Shown: positions 11,423 through 21,300 of the stretch, in pieces
Numbering within the stretch: position 1 is the stretch's first letter
How the letters are laid out: each line of letters opens with the position of its first letter
Assembly (NCBI GenBank): GCA_029721515.1
Contig: CM056563.1
Location: 12,106,954-12,170,953, forward strand
DNA from: Synanceia verrucosa
Lineage: Eukaryota; Chordata; Actinopteri; Perciformes; Synanceiidae
Reading direction: 5' to 3'
Length of the DNA: 64,000 nucleotides
Translations under genes and position numbers: made by a program
Notes under the pieces: generated by a model
Database searches by the model: none
Seen by the model: only the letters and a program-made list of their open reading frames with translations
What the model was told of the DNA's origin: nothing

Positions 11423-14089
11423 CCCTTTAAGATGATTAGCGATTTGTCTTCCAGTGCTGATTTTGCTGCACTGTTTCTGCTGAGTGGGCATCTCTTAAAT
11501 ATTTATTTGAATGGTTGTGTTAGGATTCATTCAACATTTTGCATGAAAAGCACCTTGGTTTGTTAAGTATGTTTTTAATTTAACCAAAAACAGACATTCT
11601 CTGGTATTTTATTGATATAACCAGTTTATCAATTTAATTTCCAGAAAACAATTTGTATCTGACATAAAAATACTTTATGATATAAGCTTTTATCCATATT
11701 GCCCATCTCCACTGCACTTGGCATGGGTGCTAAATGCTTCCCCTTTACTGCTGCTTTCCACCCCTCTAAGGATGGCTTAATGAGCCTGACGGGTCACCAG
11801 GAACTTCCATCAGCTCGATTCATTTCTTAACAGTCACACACTAAAACAGCAGGGAAGTACAGATACTTCTGCTACACAGCACGATTTAGTCAACAATAAT
11901 GGACATTGTTAAAGTACTGATAAGACATCATCTGTTCCACTGTGTTGTAGCAAGTATTTGTCAATCCTTTAACTGTCTGTGGATCTTAGATAGTACGCCA
12001 TATATCACTAACGACAACCTCACATCTCACCCTCACCAAAAATAGAAAAACTAACATATGAATCAGTAGTTGGAGTAATTATAGCATTAACATTTAATTT
12101 GATGTTATGATTGCATATTTGAATATAGATGAGTACACTATGAACTCAGTGTATCTGCTGTGAGTCATGATAAGAATACACTTCTTATTGCACTTTTCCA
12201 CAACATTTTCTTCCCTCACAACCGCATGTGTTTTTTTTTTTTTCTGTGAATGCAACACGGCCATGGTTTTTAATTTGGAAAGGCTCCTTCACTGCATTAT
12301 CTGATTTCACGCGGGAGCCTCACCAGTGTTTTTGTAGATTTTAAGAGGATCTCAGGAAATGGTTTTTGTTTTCTTTATTCAACTTACATATCAGGTCACC
12401 TTCAAAGGTGGACTTTGACTTTCATCGCATACGCAGTGAAAGGATGTGGAGGACTTCTAAGTATTGTGTGTGAAACCGAATGCATTTTCTGCTTCTGTAG
12501 AACAAAAAGCATGCAACTTTCCCAGTTTCCCCGAACTGTTACTCCTCATAGGTGGACTAACAGTTTCTTGAGCCACTGTAAAAGTTTCCCTTTTCAGTAA
12601 TGCAACACACTTTCCCAGCAGTCCTGACTCACTGTGATCGTGTGGCACTCACACATACGGAAACAAACATCCGCCCTGACGTGGCTTCATCAGATCATCA
12701 CAGGCACAACGTTTGTTTGTAATGTTTGTGTGTGTGCTCCATAGGATTGCCCCGCCTCTCGACGGTCCCTGTGCTTTCAGCTTTTCCTATCCAATCAATG
12801 TCTTAATCACGTTCAAACGATTTGCTAATTAACCAATGATGTGGAATAATTAACACTGCTGTGTGACATTAGTCAGCAGCTGTTAAGCCGTGTCAGCACC
12901 ACAGAACTAATGAGAATAATGCACAACCTGGGAAGCCCTGTTCTCATTGAAGACAGCTGATTGGCAGATGATGAGACGATAAGTGCACAGATGTTGAGGG
13001 GGTTGAGTGTTTTGTCAGCAAATTTTGTTTTTGCCACGTTTTGATTTGTTTTCATTTGAATCATCTTCCTCTGCGAGCCTTTGGTGATTCTTGTTCTTGC
13101 TATATTTTTTTTATGTTTGTATGTATGTTATAAATTTTCTTTTTGTTGTCGGGGTTGGGTGTCCTTCTGTTGTGTGGCTTTGGTGCTGCCCCTTGGTTTG
13201 TCCATGGCTTTGCTCCATAGATCCCCGTATTGCAGTCCTCTGTCATGGATGACATAGAGGAGTGGCTCTGTGCTGACGTGGTGAGACTTCTTTACCTTGA
13301 TTTATATCTTTTTTTCTCCTTTTACTCTCTCTATTCTTGCCTCTGTTTTCATTTGTTTTCCTTTGAGCGCACATTTCATTCATCCAGCTCACATAACTGG
13401 ATACATTTGACTTTCTTTTCACGTCCCATCCTTTCATTCACTGTAATCTAATGTATTTCCACCAATGACTTAAATATGAGTTTTGGCTTATAAATGCTAA
13501 CATAGTGCTAACGATAGTCAAGTTGAAATGGCTGGTGTGAGCTTCCTCAACATGTGCATGTGTGGAGGTTGAGGAGTCGGGCTCAAGAAGGTTACTTGTT
13601 GTCTTGTGAAAAGTGTGGAAGGTTGCATGACTGACAGATCCTTCATGAGCGACTGAGTATGGATATGGAGTTTATGCAAACTTTACATTCGACTTGTATG
13701 ATGCTTTTGTGTATCAGCGTGTAAACAGGTTTATTTTTGTTTTGTGAAACAAAGGCAGCTCCATTGATGTTGCCAAAGTGTGTTCATTATTTTATGAGTT
13801 TCTTTCTTCTCAATAGAAGGGGGATGCTGCTGAGGAAGGGGTGACCAGTGAAGGTATAGATCACACTTGCATGTGTTCCGCTTGTTCTAATGTGTGAAAT
13901 TTTCTTAACTTTGATCCTTTTATCATTTTTTTTTTTCTTTCAGAGTTTGATAAGTTCCTGGAGGAGCGAGCGAAGGCGTCTGACTCTCTGCCATCTCCCC
14001 CTGGAGCTAACCCTGCTCACCCCGCTCGAGTCCCTGGTGGCTCCCACAAGGAAGCTGAACGGACGGAGGACACCCTCTTTGCCTTGTAG
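1..14089 (+). CDS. tom1l2: TOM1-like protein 2, 5'-truncated by the window edge
   Basis: Endosomal sorting adaptor of the TOM1/TOM1L1/TOM1L2 family, which binds ubiquitinated cargo, Tollip and clathrin. Exons read by frame and GT/AG borders: 1-82, 1430-1508, 1948-2097, 3523-3657, 3740-3889, 4117-4233, 5780-5913, 7026-7068, 8305-8476, 8799-8916, 9667-9742, (10589-10663 optional), 13221-13280, 13819-13855, 13944-14089. Without the optional exon these join in frame to 498 codons plus TAG. Human TOM1L2 is about 507 residues, so only exon 1 (roughly 19 codons) is missing, upstream of base 1. Domain order is VHS, GAT, clathrin box, then a C-terminal MDDIE-W segment and the family ending LFAL. Closest to TOM1L2 rather than TOM1 in the VHS, GAT and tail segments. 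The promoter is outside the window. Confidence 0.96.
2271..3363. mobile_element. 1.1-kb element with terminal inverted repeats in tom1l2 intron 4
   Basis: The left edge reads GGGGCCTCATGTATCA and the right edge is its reverse complement with one mismatch (TGATACATCAGGCCCC). Ends of the GGGGCCT-ATGTATCA type are typical of nonautonomous PIF/Harbinger-like elements in vertebrates; that family assignment is inference. No clear target-site duplication was found. Inside, near 2408-2470, is a TTTATTGTCATTATA stretch of the kind common in fish repeats. The internal open frames (longest about 110 codons) show no transposase motif I recognise, so the element is probably nonautonomous or decayed. Confidence 0.55.
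3740..7068 (+). CDS. tom1l2: tom1l2 exons 6-9: linker and GAT domain
   Basis: Exon 3740-3889 encodes a Pro/Ala/Thr-rich linker between VHS and GAT. Exons 4117-4233 and 5780-5913 encode the three-helix GAT domain, with family-diagnostic runs IARLRSELDVVRGN, VMSEMLTEMVPG, LLQELNRTCRAMQQR and VSNEEVTEELLHVNDDLNN. Exon 7026-7068 adds the tail YERYRSGR. GAT domains of TOM1 proteins bind ubiquitin and Tollip. Phases agree: the 5780-5913 exon ends AG and the next supplies G. The acceptor of the 5780 exon is preceded by TGTGAAG, a poor polypyrimidine context, but the frame and homology fix it. Confidence 0.94.
4539..5200. repeat. 662-bp near-perfect palindrome (fold-back element) in tom1l2 intron 7
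   Basis: The interval starts GGGATAAAATACTGCCATTT and ends with its near-complement AAATGGCAGTATTTTATCCC. Pairing continues inward: ACTTTGGAGTCATTTGGAGT pairs with ACTCCAAATGACTCCAAAGT, and CCTACCTATGTGGCCTTCAC pairs with GTGAAGGCCACATAGGTAGG. The arms are about 315 bases each and the unpaired centre about 40 bases (near 4853-4890). No coding sequence is seen. Foldback-type transposable element or MITE is the likeliest origin; an inverted duplication is the alternative. Confidence 0.85.
8305..9742 (+). CDS. tom1l2: tom1l2 exons 10-12: clathrin-box hinge region
   Basis: Three exons (8305-8476, 8799-8916, 9667-9742) encode the flexible region after GAT. The first contains EDNLIDLGPGSPAVV; LIDL is a type I clathrin box (L-I-D-L), followed by a Ser/Thr/Pro/Ala-rich stretch. 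The second encodes VSGTLSSL and DDFDMFAQTRSSSLADQR, conserved across TOM1-family proteins. The third encodes KYEDPQALGSLASALDVRQQ. Phases are 1, 2 and 0 at the three exon ends, consistent with the next exon on either path (10589 or 13221). The Pro/Ser-rich part is unlike the human sequence, as expected for a disordered linker. Confidence 0.92.
10246..10283. repeat. (CA)n with internal (CG)n microsatellite
   Basis: Alternating CA repeat interrupted by a short CGCGCGCG block within a tom1l2 intron. Purine-pyrimidine alternation including CG makes it a possible Z-DNA former. Confidence 0.9.
10589..10663 (+). CDS. tom1l2: Putative tom1l2 cassette exon (25 codons, symmetric phase)
   Basis: Acceptor TTGATTCAG and donor ATG|GTGAGG bracket a 75-nt open segment in phase 0 on both sides, so inclusion or skipping both keep the frame. 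It would encode LRVKGDDNPADQELPIDSW followed by LITQGM, an acidic, non-repetitive peptide. It falls between the exon ending QNTGG (9742) and the exon starting IPVLQSS (13221), which themselves join in frame and give the canonical family sequence when it is skipped. I do not recall this peptide in the canonical human isoform, so it is called optional. The coding-like content and clean splice sites support it; RNA evidence is lacking. Confidence 0.5.
10664..13220 (+). other. tom1l2 intron, no gene seen
   Basis: Noncoding interval of about 2.5 kb before the exon starting IPVLQSS. It holds a trinucleotide (TAA)n tract near 11339-11421 and poly-T runs near 12230. No RNA gene or recognisable transposon was seen. 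Confidence 0.6.
11339..11421. repeat. (TAA)n / (GAT)n trinucleotide repeat
   Basis: Runs of TAA with short GAT and ACT interruptions, ending in about 11 uninterrupted TAA units. Apparent poly-Asn and poly-Ile reading frames here are repeat artefacts. Confidence 0.9.
13221..14089 (+). CDS. tom1l2: tom1l2 last three exons: C-terminal tail
   Basis: Exons 13221-13280, 13819-13855 and 13944-14089. They encode IPVLQSSVMDDIEEWLCADV, then KGDAAEEGVTSE, then EFDKFLEERAKASDSLPSPP and a short Pro-rich stretch ending DTLFAL before TAG. The MDDIE-WL and GVTSEEFDKFLEERAKA blocks are the most conserved C-terminal signatures of TOM1 and TOM1L2 and fix the gene's 3' end. Phase 1 at the 13855 junction (G|AG) is consistent. 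Confidence 0.95.
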
Positions 14090-14448
14090 ACTGTTTTCAG
14101 AGAACCTTGATCTCTCTCTTGTGGCTTGAAAAGGTCCTCGCTCTAAATGATTCCTCTCAAACTGTCCCTTCCAGCCCCCTGTCATCGCTGACTGGCAGTG
14201 GTGTAGCAGGTGATCTCCACCTCCTTGTCATTCTCTTGCCGCGGTGTTGTTCTAACATGCACGTGTTCAACGTGTTTACTGTGCATAACTGTGCCGCGTT
14301 TTGCTTTATATGGTTGTATTAATCTGTTAGCGTGGGATGTACTTCTCGCAGCCCTGCATCTCATTTGTAAAGGAAGAAAGGAAGACAAGTTTAAAAAATG
14401 TGGTATATTACTTGCGAGATTAATGGTTCACTGCAGTCAGCAGTGGCA

Positions 14449-14705
14449 TCACTAGGCCTATTTTTGGGGGGGGGGGGGCTGAAGCCCCCATAAAATACTT
14501 TTGAGGCCCCCTAAAAAATTTGGTGTTGGTTTATTCATTTATTTATTTTAACAAAAAAATGCAGACAAATTCACACAACAAAGTTGCCAGAATATGATTT
14601 TAAATAAGTAATCATATAACCTTACATTATTTATCATAATTCTTATTTGTGTGTATATATATCCAATAAGCATCACCGGGGGGGCTTAACCCCTGACAGT
14701 TAGTA
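14449..14705. repeat. Dispersed repeat fragment with G-run/C-run ends
   Basis: Begins CAGTGGCATCACTAGGCC, then a run of 14 G followed by CTGAAGCCCCC, and closes near 14678-14696 with CACCGGGGGGGCTTAACCCC. CAGTGGC-type ends with a G-run are a familiar start of nonautonomous elements in vertebrates. Family and exact borders are uncertain. Confidence 0.4.
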
Positions 14706-16703
14706 TGAAAGCACACAATTGGGAGTACATTGTGTTGTATTACTCCATTCAGCTAATTGCTAATTTATGCAGTTATTGTTTTAATGGTTTGTTCCGTGCT
14801 ATGTACTGGCACTGTGGTTATGGTAATTTTTTTTGTCTCTACAGATACTCCAGCTAGACTTCTAGGCTTGCGTTTAATAATGAGATATGTGTGGAACGGC
14901 AACAGGTTTTATTACCTGAAGCGTTGTGGACAAAAGGCTTATGTTAGCAGGCAAATTTAATAACAAGGAATATAATAGCTAAGTCATAGCCATTCTTAAT
15001 GAGTGTGCGTCAGTTGCTTTAACCAAAGGGAATTAAAAAACTAACAGCCTAGTTAGGATTCTCCGTTATGTATTTTAAATGGTTAAGGGGAAGGAATGTA
15101 CCTGTGGAGTATTTCCCATCTGTCTTTTCAGGCCTCTGAACAGCTACGACATATTAGCCGCTCTTGAACAATTGCAAACACTTTTTAGCCATTCCAAAGA
15201 ATATAAAGGCTTTAATGACCAACAAGCACTGAATTTTAATGAACAATAATCATGTTCATACGTTATAAACATTAAGGGATCGTGAACATTTTCCCCTCCT
15301 TGCAATATTAATGTCTGTGCACTTTGAAGCAAAAAGAAAGTCTGTATTTTGTCCCTTTGTGTTTACAAGATGGTTACTATTTTTCTAGGGGATGGGAAAT
15401 GATCTTTAAATTGACTTCATTTTGCACATAACTTTTATAAGTGTGTAAAAGCAGCGCTTGTTCTTATAAAAGTGGATTGATGGTCAGTTATAGGCATATT
15501 AAAAATGACACAGAGGTGCAAGACAGAATATGATGACCTAATTATCAACAAATAGACACAAAATATATAGTTTACAGTGCTGCACTGTCTTACATGATGT
15601 ATTCATACAGGTAGATCTTCACTTACTCTAAACTATCTAATCTATATACCTCAAAATACAGGATTTCTAGTTTCTGTGTCTGGTTAAAATGTATTGGCAT
15701 GTAGTTATATCCAGAAGATAGAGGTTTATGCCCTGATTGTATTTTTATAGTTCATTTAAAAAAACATGCACATATTCATCATTTATTTTTTGTGGATGAG
15801 GCTGAAACATGCAGCACAATCCCATTTGTACTTTCTTTGATTTGTACAGTCAAAGATTTTACTGCCAAGCTTTTCTGTGATTGGATGATTTCAGCAAAGT
15901 AGCTCTGACTGGAGTTGGTTTTTGGTGTACTTAAGATCACACTTTGAGGCTAAAATCAATCCGGTCTTCATTCCAGCTCTTTTGTCTTTTTTTAAGGCTC
16001 TACTTTGTTTTAACATCGCTCTGCACACGAAAGATTTTTCTTTTCCTTTTGTCCATCTAAAACTAAAAGCCTTGTCAATCAAGGCAAGTTGTATAAGCAT
16101 AAATCCTGCATCAGCCTTCATCAGGCAGTATGGGCCTTCCACCAGATGGAATTGTTACAAATGTTACTCATTGAAAATGTGTCTTTATGGTTAAATATTT
16201 AAGTGTATTTTAGTTGAGAAAAAATTAGGATTAACGAGCTTTAACTTTTTTTTTCAATGCTGTATGGTTACATATGGTTATGTAGGATTAATATGGTTGC
16301 CAGGTAACTGATATAATAGCGTTAAATTTACAATCAACCATTACTGTATGTTCACAGAAATTTGCAGGCTGAACAAAGAGGATTAAAATGTAACAGGAGA
16401 TCCTATAAAAGGGAACTTGATTAACTTTGTGTTTGTATGTTACGTATCTCTGGATCTGTAACTGTTTATGTACGCTTGCTTTTATGAAGCTTTAGTCCCG
16501 ATTGCAACATGCTATCTCAAAATGGTTACTGAATGTCTTAATACTGATGAAGCCGAACGTTTCGCTGATGTCTTGCACACGATGAAAGAGAGGCCTGTTT
16601 TCTGTTGGTGGGCATCCCACGTCTGTTTGGCTGTGCTGTCTGCTGCCATTACTAGTGGTCAAATTAAATTTTCATTTGGCCTAATGCACGTATGTAACTG
16701 CCC

Positions 16704-16709
16704 AATAAA
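16704..16709 (+). promoter_or_regulatory. tom1l2: AATAAA poly(A) signal candidate for tom1l2
   Basis: Canonical hexamer in an AT-rich context 2.6 kb after the stop codon and about 740 bases before the srebf1 site cluster. Confidence 0.45.
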
Positions 16710-17051
16710 ACACTAGCAATGTGTGACCTCTACCTCACAACTGTTTGTGGTTATTTTACATGAAAGGATACTTGGTCATTTTCATGCGCATGCTGATGCA
16801 ACAGAGCCTCAGTCTTGCACTACCCAGGTTGTTCATCGTCACATGATGAGCCAACAATTCTCATCTTCAGTTTTCCTACAGATTTGCTCACTTCATTTTC
16901 TTTTGGAGCATCACTGGCAGGTTTCCAATACCAACTAAGACATGCCCCCTTTTTTTTTTTTTACAAATTACTGTGAATATCAGGCTTGCTGTCAGGCTTT
17001 TAATGTTACCCCACTCCCCTGGTGCCGGCAACAACATTGCAGGGCTATTCC

Positions 17052-17064
17052 AGGTCACTGACCT
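17052..17064. promoter_or_regulatory. Perfect IR-1 nuclear-receptor half-site palindrome
   Basis: AGGTCACTGACCT consists of two consensus AGGTCA half-sites inverted around one base (IR-1). IR-1 is the preferred geometry of FXR/RXR. It lies about 1.2 kb upstream of the srebf1 start codon and 0.4 kb upstream of the SRE/CCAAT cluster. Assignment to srebf1 regulation is inference. Confidence 0.5.
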
Positions 17065-17447
17065 ATTTTCCCACCATGTTTTTGTGGGGTTCCCCTTTGT
17101 GTTTATGTGACAATGTGCTCACATTGTAGTTTTAGTTGAGCAGATGCTGCTCTGAAAATAGTTTGCTTCGTCAATTGTTTACATGACTAATAACTTAAAT
17201 GTGTTTACTCAAAGAAGCCTTGTTTTGCAATGCTAAATTAGATTTAGAATTAGAACACACTGAGGGAATGGATTTGATATTGTTTTATAATTTTTTGGTC
17301 AAAGGTTTGCCTCGTTTTTCAATTGCTAGCGTTATTGCCTCATGGTGGTGCCAACTGTATCCATCCAGGTTATTTCCCCCTGCTGCTGCCACTGTGCTAA
17401 GATAGAAACACATGATGTAATCACTAGACTCAGAGATGGGACGTCAG

Positions 17448-17569
17448 ATCACCCCATTCGGCTCCTCGGCTTCTCATTGGTCGGTTCCACTGGTTCTACG
17501 GGAGGAGCCACTGCTTTGGGTCACACAAACTTGTCCTTCAGTAACTCACGCCCACTCGTCTCTCATTGG
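17448..17569 (+). promoter_or_regulatory. srebf1: srebf1 upstream SRE-1-like site with inverted CCAAT boxes
   Basis: ATCACCCCAT at 17448-17457 differs from the LDL-receptor SRE-1 (ATCACCCCAC) only in the last base. An inverted CCAAT box (ATTGG) follows at 17476-17480, leaving 18 bases between them, in the range known for SREBP/NF-Y cooperation. A second ATTGG is at 17565-17569, preceded by a CACGCCC KLF/Sp-like site near 17548. Mammalian SREBF1 promoters are known to use SREBP and NF-Y sites for autoregulation. The transcription start itself cannot be placed from sequence. Confidence 0.55.
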
Positions 17570-17947
17570 CTGTTGGGGGCAAGCCCACAACAAACAGGTC
17601 CATGCTGTCACCCCAAAATAACATTTTGGTGACATATATGCCTGATAGTAGTATAGATGCATAGGACTAGGGCGTAAAGCACGGATTAATTGTATATATA
17701 AAAAAATATATACACAATAAATAGTCGATAATACTAATATAATGTTTAAATTAGATCCACATAGATATTCTGGAGACATTACACCCGTTTGTTGAGTATA
17801 GTAATGATTATTTCTTAGTGTATATAGTCGTATATTGTAAAATTATGACATTTGCGCCACATGATTTCGCCTCTTCAGTTAAAAAAAAAATCAAAACAAC
17901 CCTGAGAAACGGGGGCAGTGTAGGTAGCCTACAGTAGAAAGGCAGTG

Positions 17948-17977
17948 ATTGGCTGAGGAGCCTGTCAATCACCACCG
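17948..17977 (+). promoter_or_regulatory. srebf1: Second CCAAT/SRE-like pair near the srebf1 start
   Basis: An inverted CCAAT box (ATTGG, 17948-17952) is followed 15 bases later by ATCACCACCG (17968-17977), a looser SRE-like sequence, 270 bases upstream of the start codon. Weaker than the distal pair. Confidence 0.35.
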
Positions 17978-18175
17978 GCTAGGTAAGCCGTTTCTACCGC
18001 CTCTGTAAGCATGTTAGTAGCCTGAATGAGCCTACTGTTTGGCTGTGTTTGACAAGTTTCCCAGGACGATTATGGGGTAGGAGCGAGCATTTTGTTGACA
18101 CATTAATAAAAAGTTGTAGCTTTCGTCCCGTGCGTTTCAGATAGAATCGGGATCTGACGTTTTGATAAATGTAGG

Positions 18176-18181
18176 CACGTG
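18176..18181. promoter_or_regulatory. srebf1: CACGTG E-box 65 bases upstream of the srebf1 ATG
   Basis: Palindromic CACGTG within the likely 5' UTR or proximal promoter. SREBPs, USF and ChREBP can all use this core; which factor applies here is unknown. Confidence 0.35.
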
Positions 18182-18246
18182 TTGACGTGCTAAGCGATTC
18201 TGCAGCCAGTCGAGTCAAAATTGGAAAGAGAGACACAGGAGTAAAG

Positions 18247-18352
18247 ATGAACAGCCTGTCTTTTGACGATCCTTCGTTGGATAACCTGGACCCAACTCTG
18301 TCGCTACACGACCCCAGCGATATTGACACAGCCCTCTTAAGCGACATCGATG
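18247..18352 (+). CDS. srebf1: srebf1 coding exon 1: acidic activation domain start
   Basis: Encodes MNSLSFDDPSLDNLDPTLSL and then HDPSDIDTALLSDID, rich in Asp, Leu and Ser like SREBP-1a activation domains; the split codon G|AC continues into DMLQLI. The ATG is in context AAAGATGA, and the exon ends at G|GTAAGA. An alternative short first exon of the mammalian 1c type was looked for in the 2-kb intron that follows and not recognised. Confidence 0.9.
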
Positions 18353-21300
18353 GTAAGAAAATGTAACTGTTAGCTATTCTAGTTGCGTTTATTACTTGGC
18401 TAACAGTACCTCCGGCTTGACATGTGTGCTTAGTCTGTGTTTTATGTTTAAAGTTTCGACTAGAAGCATAATTAACACCAACGTAACGCACTACCAGTGA
18501 CCAATTTAATAGGTTTCTGTTTCACAGTGTCAGTAACTTTCATCAGCCCCCGTTAGCTAGAGTAGCTAACGTTAGCCGTTTAGCGAACTAGTACTCTAGT
18601 GTGAGAGTTGGCTGGGGCGATAATAGGCCGTTTTGTTTGCAGTGCTCTTTCTGGTAAGCAGCACGATTTGGAACCACCTGTCATAATCTTGTCGTGCTAA
18701 CCTGTTCTTAGAGCGGGTTAGCTGTGCTAATAGACGAAGCTAACATGCTACTAAATGGTCGTGAGTGCGCCCCGCCCCCAGCCCGCTCCACACAGACCGG
18801 GGTTACTGTCGTTCATTCCTCCTTGTTAGGTTCACAAAGCCTCAGTTGACCGACTTCACGATTATTATATCAATACATTTTTTTTAGTCAAGAATTAAAA
18901 AAAGAATACATTATTATTATGTGCTCTGTTGACTTTTCTTCCTGCATGTTGCAAACACGTGCTTGTTTGCCGTATTTAACGTTACTTGTGTGTGTGGATG
19001 TCTGGTTAAACACTGGCGTATTTGTTCAGATGTTCAAGTCACACTCTCAACACCCATTTGATGTAATGTAGGTATGTAAAATAATAGGGGAAACATATTT
19101 TAATCAGATACACCAGTGATGATATATTGTTTCCCATAGTGACTTCACAGTAATATCTAATATGTATGTATATGATATTAGTTGTGTTACTGCAAAGCAC
19201 GGCTGAGTAGTGTACATACAGTGCCTACAGAATGTACACTACGCAACCGTGACCGACAGTAACCCTCAGTGATGCTGTTCGATGGTAACCTCGGTGGAGC
19301 CACAGACAGACAACCTCTCTCTCTCTCTCTCTCTCTCTCGTCTTCGGCACAGCAAGTCTCTGAGGCGCGCTCTGATTGGTCAAGAGCGATCACCTCATAC
19401 AAAACACTGGACGACAAATCCAGGCTGCTGCTGCGTTTCGCTGCAGACACAACAAACACAAGTTTCTCTCCATTACACTCAATATTTGCAACATATTGTC
19501 CTTAAGTTTCATCAGGTCAAAATCATACTGATTTAAACACATTACCCATCAGACCATAGCATTTTGTTAGGGGAAAAATACATTTTGAACCATTCTAGAT
19601 ATTTTATGCTATGCTGGTATAGTGTAAATTGGGTCTCCTGAGTCAATAGCTGGCTTACTCTCTCACTCTCACATATTTGTCACAGTACATGGGACCAGAT
19701 TTTTTTCATCCTTTGTAGTATTTTGGCCCACATATCCATTCAGGCTGTAATTCATGTGAAAATATTGAGTATGAAATGCAAACAAAGATGTTGAAAGCAA
19801 ATCTGCCTCTATGTTTCTATTATGTTAAAGCTGCCCCAATATGCATGTAACCAATCATCCATTTTTGGAGGAAATGCAAATAAAGACAAAATACAAACAC
19901 AGTTTCTTACACATGCAGAATTTGGATTTTTAAACTCTGACATGAGCAGATTCTGGAACAAAATGGTGTCCCCTACAGTAAAGGCTTTGTGAGTGCTTCC
20001 TCTATGCATGAAGTTGTTATTTACAGAGTGATAATACTTTACAGTATTATTATATTGGATAATGTAGATTGCTTTTGAGTGCTGTTATGTCAAACATTGT
20101 TCATGTGGGTTGATGAATGGGTAAGTACTAACTAGCAGTATAGATGGAAATGAAGGGAGGTCTGGTTAGCTATTGGGAAGTTTTGTTCAGTCGTCAGTAA
20201 AGCAAACTTAAAACCATGCTCCTCAACAAATGCCAAGAGCTTCTACATTTCAAACTGATTCCAGTTCAGAAATTCAGATTTTCTTTGTCTGTGCACCAGA
20301 GTAGTGTTGAGAAGTTCTTCAGTGTTATATTATATTCCACTTGATCAGTAGCAGTGATGGTGGTTTTGATCTTTCTCCCTCTTCAGACATGCTACAGCTC
20401 ATCACCAACCAGGATATGGAGTTTGGACTGTTTGATAACCCTCCATACACAGGGCCTCCTCCTTCCCAAGAGCTTCCTGCTTTGACCCAGTCTATCACCT
20501 CACCTGCCCCTCCACCCACCACTACCACACCTCCACCTTCATCTTCCTCCTCCATCCTAAGCAGTAGCCCCCACCTGGATGCACTCCTGGGCCCTCCGAT
20601 CACCCGCAGTTCATCCACCCCAGACAGAACGTTCCAGCCTCCCACCTTCCAGCAGTCCCCCCTGGCCCAGGTGCCCAGCTCCACACAGAGACAGCAGCCA
20701 GCCTCTCCGCCGCAGGCTCCGAGCCTCAGACAGCCCCAGGTGGAGCAGCCCCAACCCACTCTCAGCCCATCTGCCTCGGCCCCGGCAGCCTCACCTCATG
20801 GCTCACCAGCGCCGAACCCAGCTTTCAGCTCCACGCCCCAGGCTCTCTTTACGTCGCCTGCACCCCAGACGACACCTCAGCCCCAGACACAGACTCCAAT
20901 CCAGACCAACTACAGCAACCACAACAGCTACACAAGTAAGCATTAGGGCTTATACTAATATTTGTAGCGCTGCAGTGTCAGTGCTTCAGTCATTATACTG
21001 TAACGGTCCTTCTCAAAAATACTTATGAATATATAGAGCTTTTTTTTGCTATTTTATTGACTCTTGAACTACTAATGACAAAATGGTATGTTCACAGCAA
21101 GGTAGCTCCTCACCTTCATAACATTTACTAAGTTAAGACACAAGGTTATTTAACATCATCTTAACTCATATCCAAGTCCTAATCTGATAGACTTTGCTCA
21201 GCGGCGTGAGAGTCTAAACTACATGTCTGCATACTTTTTTTTATTACTCCTGTTTGAAACTCCCCCATCCTGGTACTGACAGGTGATTGCAATGACTAAC

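Larger units (their letters stand above)
14090..16725 (+). other. tom1l2: Probable tom1l2 3' UTR
   Basis: AT-rich noncoding sequence directly after the TAG. The first convincing poly(A) signal before the srebf1 upstream region is AATAAA at 16704-16709, which would give a 3' UTR of about 2.6 kb, plausible for this gene. The exact cleavage site is not visible. A repeat fragment lies at 14449-14705. Confidence 0.55.

Noticed and set aside
17994..18491. 165-codon open frame on the minus strand over the srebf1 start
   Set aside because: No recognisable domain, and it overlaps the 5' leader and coding exon 1 of srebf1 in antisense.
18353..20386. SREBP-1c-type alternative first exon in intron 1
   Set aside because: No short ATG-initiated segment ending in a phase-1 donor with the expected acidic residues was recognised.
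20325..20759. 144-codon Gly/Trp-rich minus-strand frame
   Set aside because: Antisense shadow of the Pro/Ser-rich srebf1 exon 2.
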